Source: Halostagnicola sp. A-GB9-2
GTDB lineage: Archaea; Halobacteriota; Halobacteria; Halobacteriales; Natrialbaceae
Direction: 5' to 3'
Assembly: GCF_030068615.1 (NCBI RefSeq)
Contig: NZ_JASJOC010000001.1
Coordinates: 496,001-560,000 of the forward strand
Length of the DNA stretch: 64,000 bases
The number at the start of each line of letters is the position of its first letter. Position 1 is the stretch's first letter. The notes beneath the pieces were generated by a model. It saw only the letters and a program-made list of their open reading frames with translations. It did not search any database and was not told the origin of the DNA. The translations under genes and the position numbers were made by a program. Below, in pieces: positions 62,848-64,000 of the stretch.

Positions 62848-62880
62848 ATCTCTGGTAGCGGACATCTCCTCTCGTGGCGC

Positions 62881-63582
62881 TCAGAGGAGTCCTCGACACG
62901 CTTCGAGGGACGGAAACCAGAGCGTCTCCTCGCTCCCTTCGTCTCGAACCGCGGGATGAAAGCCGTCAGAGTCACGAACCAGCGGCGACTGGAAGTCCCG
63001 CCCGCCCATCCCGTTTACCGTCGCTCCGCGAGCGAGTCGGGTGAACGCCGGACAGACGAGCACGTCCGCTCCGTCGTACGCGCCGGGTCCGTAGAGAAAA
63101 CACGGCAGTTTCCGTCCGTCGACCGAGAGCGCCGGGTGATCGTGGCCGACGATGTACCGTTCGGCCGTCGAACTCGGCTCCTCGTGACCGTGACAGACCA
63201 CGGTCTTGCCGTCCTCGAGTCGATACTCCTCGCGAGCGGCTCCGTCGTAGACTCCCTCGAGCATCGTGTCGTGATTGCCGGGCGTGACGACGAGCGACGC
63301 GCCGAACGCGTCGATCAGCTCTCGCATCTCCTGGATAGCTGATTCGACGCCGCGTGGAACCCGATCGAACGAGTGCAAGAGATCGCCAGCGATCACGACT
63401 GTCGACGGCTCGTGTGTCTCGAGAAGCGCCTCGAGACGGGAGATGCTGTCGCCCGAATCATCGAGCGGCACCTCGACTCTCGAGGCGGCTCCTTTTCCCA
63501 GATGCAGATCGGCGGCGACGAGTGCGTCCGCCTGCGGGATGAAAACCGAACGCGAGGCGAGCGAAAACTCAGTCTCCACCAT
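62881..63582 (-). CDS. metallophosphoesterase (COG1407 family)
   Basis: The 233-residue protein has the calcineurin-like metal motifs: VAADLHLGKG, VVIAGDLLHSF, VTPGNHDTM, and HGHEEP with VGHDHPALSVDG. It is of the archaeal COG1407 group, often near helicase genes; its real substrate is unknown. Its start lies inside the 3' end of the upstream artA gene (14-base overlap at 63569-63582), so translation may be coupled. Confidence 0.86.
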   Translation of the reverse strand: MVETEFSLASRSVFIPQADALVAADLHLGKGAASRVEVPLDDSGDSISRLEALLETHEPSTVVIAGDLLHSFDRVPRGVESAIQEMRELIDAFGASLVVTPGNHDTMLEGVYDGAAREEYRLEDGKTVVCHGHEEPSSTAERYIVGHDHPALSVDGRKLPCFLYGPGAYDGADVLVCPAFTRLARGATVNGMGGRDFQSPLVRDSDGFHPAVRDEGSEETLWFPSLEACRGLL

Positions 63583-64000
63583 CGGTCGTCTTGTCCACGT
63601 TGACTGCCTCCTCGAGATCGTATTCGTTCCCCGAGAGGATAAAGAGTACCTCCTCTAAGGGCTCGAGGATCTCGGGGAGGATCTTGATGAGGAGGTAGGT
63701 GATCCCCAAGAGTGCGATCACCGATCCAACCTGGGAGATGTAGTTGTGGGCGACGAGGTAGGAGACGCGATTGGCCTCCGCACCCAGATAGGTCGTCATG
63801 ATGTGGACGATCGTCTCCTGCTGGAACCAGCCCCACGGCGATGCGAGGCCGATGAAGACGTTCCGGACGAGGTTGAGGAACCAGATGACGCCGATCGCGA
63901 TGGCGAACGCGACCGCTTTCCGTTTGAGCGGCGCTTTCACGGCGGCGATGAGACCGCCGAAGATGGCCATACTGCCGAGTCCGGTACAGGCCATGACGAT
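63569..64000 (-). CDS. artA: archaeosortase A, C-terminal part (cut by the window edge)
   Basis: The frame is open at the right edge, so the N-terminus is outside. The 143 visible residues have the catalytic Cys in MACTGLGS, the Arg in WFLNLVRNVFIGL and the His in SYLVAHNYISQVGS, in the order of exosortase/archaeosortase enzymes, with four helices. ArtA removes the PGF-CTERM tail and attaches proteins such as the S-layer glycoprotein to archaeal lipid. No clear PGF-CTERM protein was seen in the window. Confidence 0.92.
   Translation of the reverse strand: MVMACTGLGSMAIFGGLIAAVKAPLKRKAVAFAIAIGVIWFLNLVRNVFIGLASPWGWFQQETIVHIMTTYLGAEANRVSYLVAHNYISQVGSVIALLGITYLLIKILPEILEPLEEVLFILSGNEYDLEEAVNVDKTTDGGD

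Overview
The window is a gene-dense stretch of a haloarchaeal chromosome. The evidence is archaeal core genes (L15e, CarS, Taw1, CTP-type riboflavin kinase, archaeosortase A, AglB), very acidic predicted proteins, high GC with C/G-rich third positions, many leaderless genes (a TATA-like box about 25-30 nt before the start codon) and halophile-specific genes (methylaspartate mutase subunit, halocyanin, Htr-type transducer, glpABC). It resembles the Natrialbales-type haloarchaea, but that placement is an inference. No rRNA, tRNA, CRISPR array or replication origin was seen. Both ends cut genes: L15e on the left lacks its N-terminus and archaeosortase A on the right lacks its N-terminus.

Layout. 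1-5.2 kb: L15e end, UspA, a small phosphatase, MamA, a PRTase-type regulator and a bacterial-type ThrRS. 5.5-16.4 kb: mixed housekeeping genes (pyrE, an esterase, carS, ilvE, ribB-ribK, taw1, phosphoglycolate phosphatase) with several small membrane proteins and a striking array of phased 11-bp repeats at 8.1 kb. 16.5-25.2 kb: the glycerol catabolism locus, with glpK and a putative glycerol facilitator leftward, divergent from glpA-glpB-glpC, and a degenerate ORC/CDC6-like AAA gene coupled to glpC. 25.2-27.6 kb: a CHAT/caspase-like protein and, opposite it, an unlisted 38-residue hydrophobic peptide gene.

27.8-43.7 kb: an N-glycosylation and surface polysaccharide island. It has a DUF368 (PopT-type) lipid carrier transporter beside the oligosaccharyltransferase AglB, then AglG, a GT4 enzyme, a flippase, a GT61 enzyme, a ParB/sulfiredoxin-like protein, three alkaline-phosphatase/sulfatase-fold enzymes, AglF and a UDP-sugar epimerase. 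Together these could make a nucleotide sugar, build a glycan on dolichyl phosphate, flip it, decorate it, transfer it to S-layer or other exported proteins, and return the lipid carrier.

43.8-64 kb: Dph6, a solo TnpB element (IS1341 type) inserted at the 3' edge of a DUF373 gene, SppA, a lipoprotein, an AMP-forming acyl-CoA ligase, a cupin, a SHOCT protein, GatB, two metallo-beta-lactamase-fold hydrolases, a lipoprotein/chemotaxis-transducer pair of the BasB-BasT kind, a 44-residue leaderless membrane protein missed by ATG-based ORF calling, a membrane protein with 26 tandem tetrapeptides, a halocyanin, a phosphoesterase and archaeosortase A.

Most promising for novelty: the phased 11-bp array, the AAA/CHAT/small-peptide neighbourhood, the DUF368-AglB pairing, the three sulfatase-fold enzymes that lack the formylglycine cysteine, and the tetrapeptide-repeat membrane protein.
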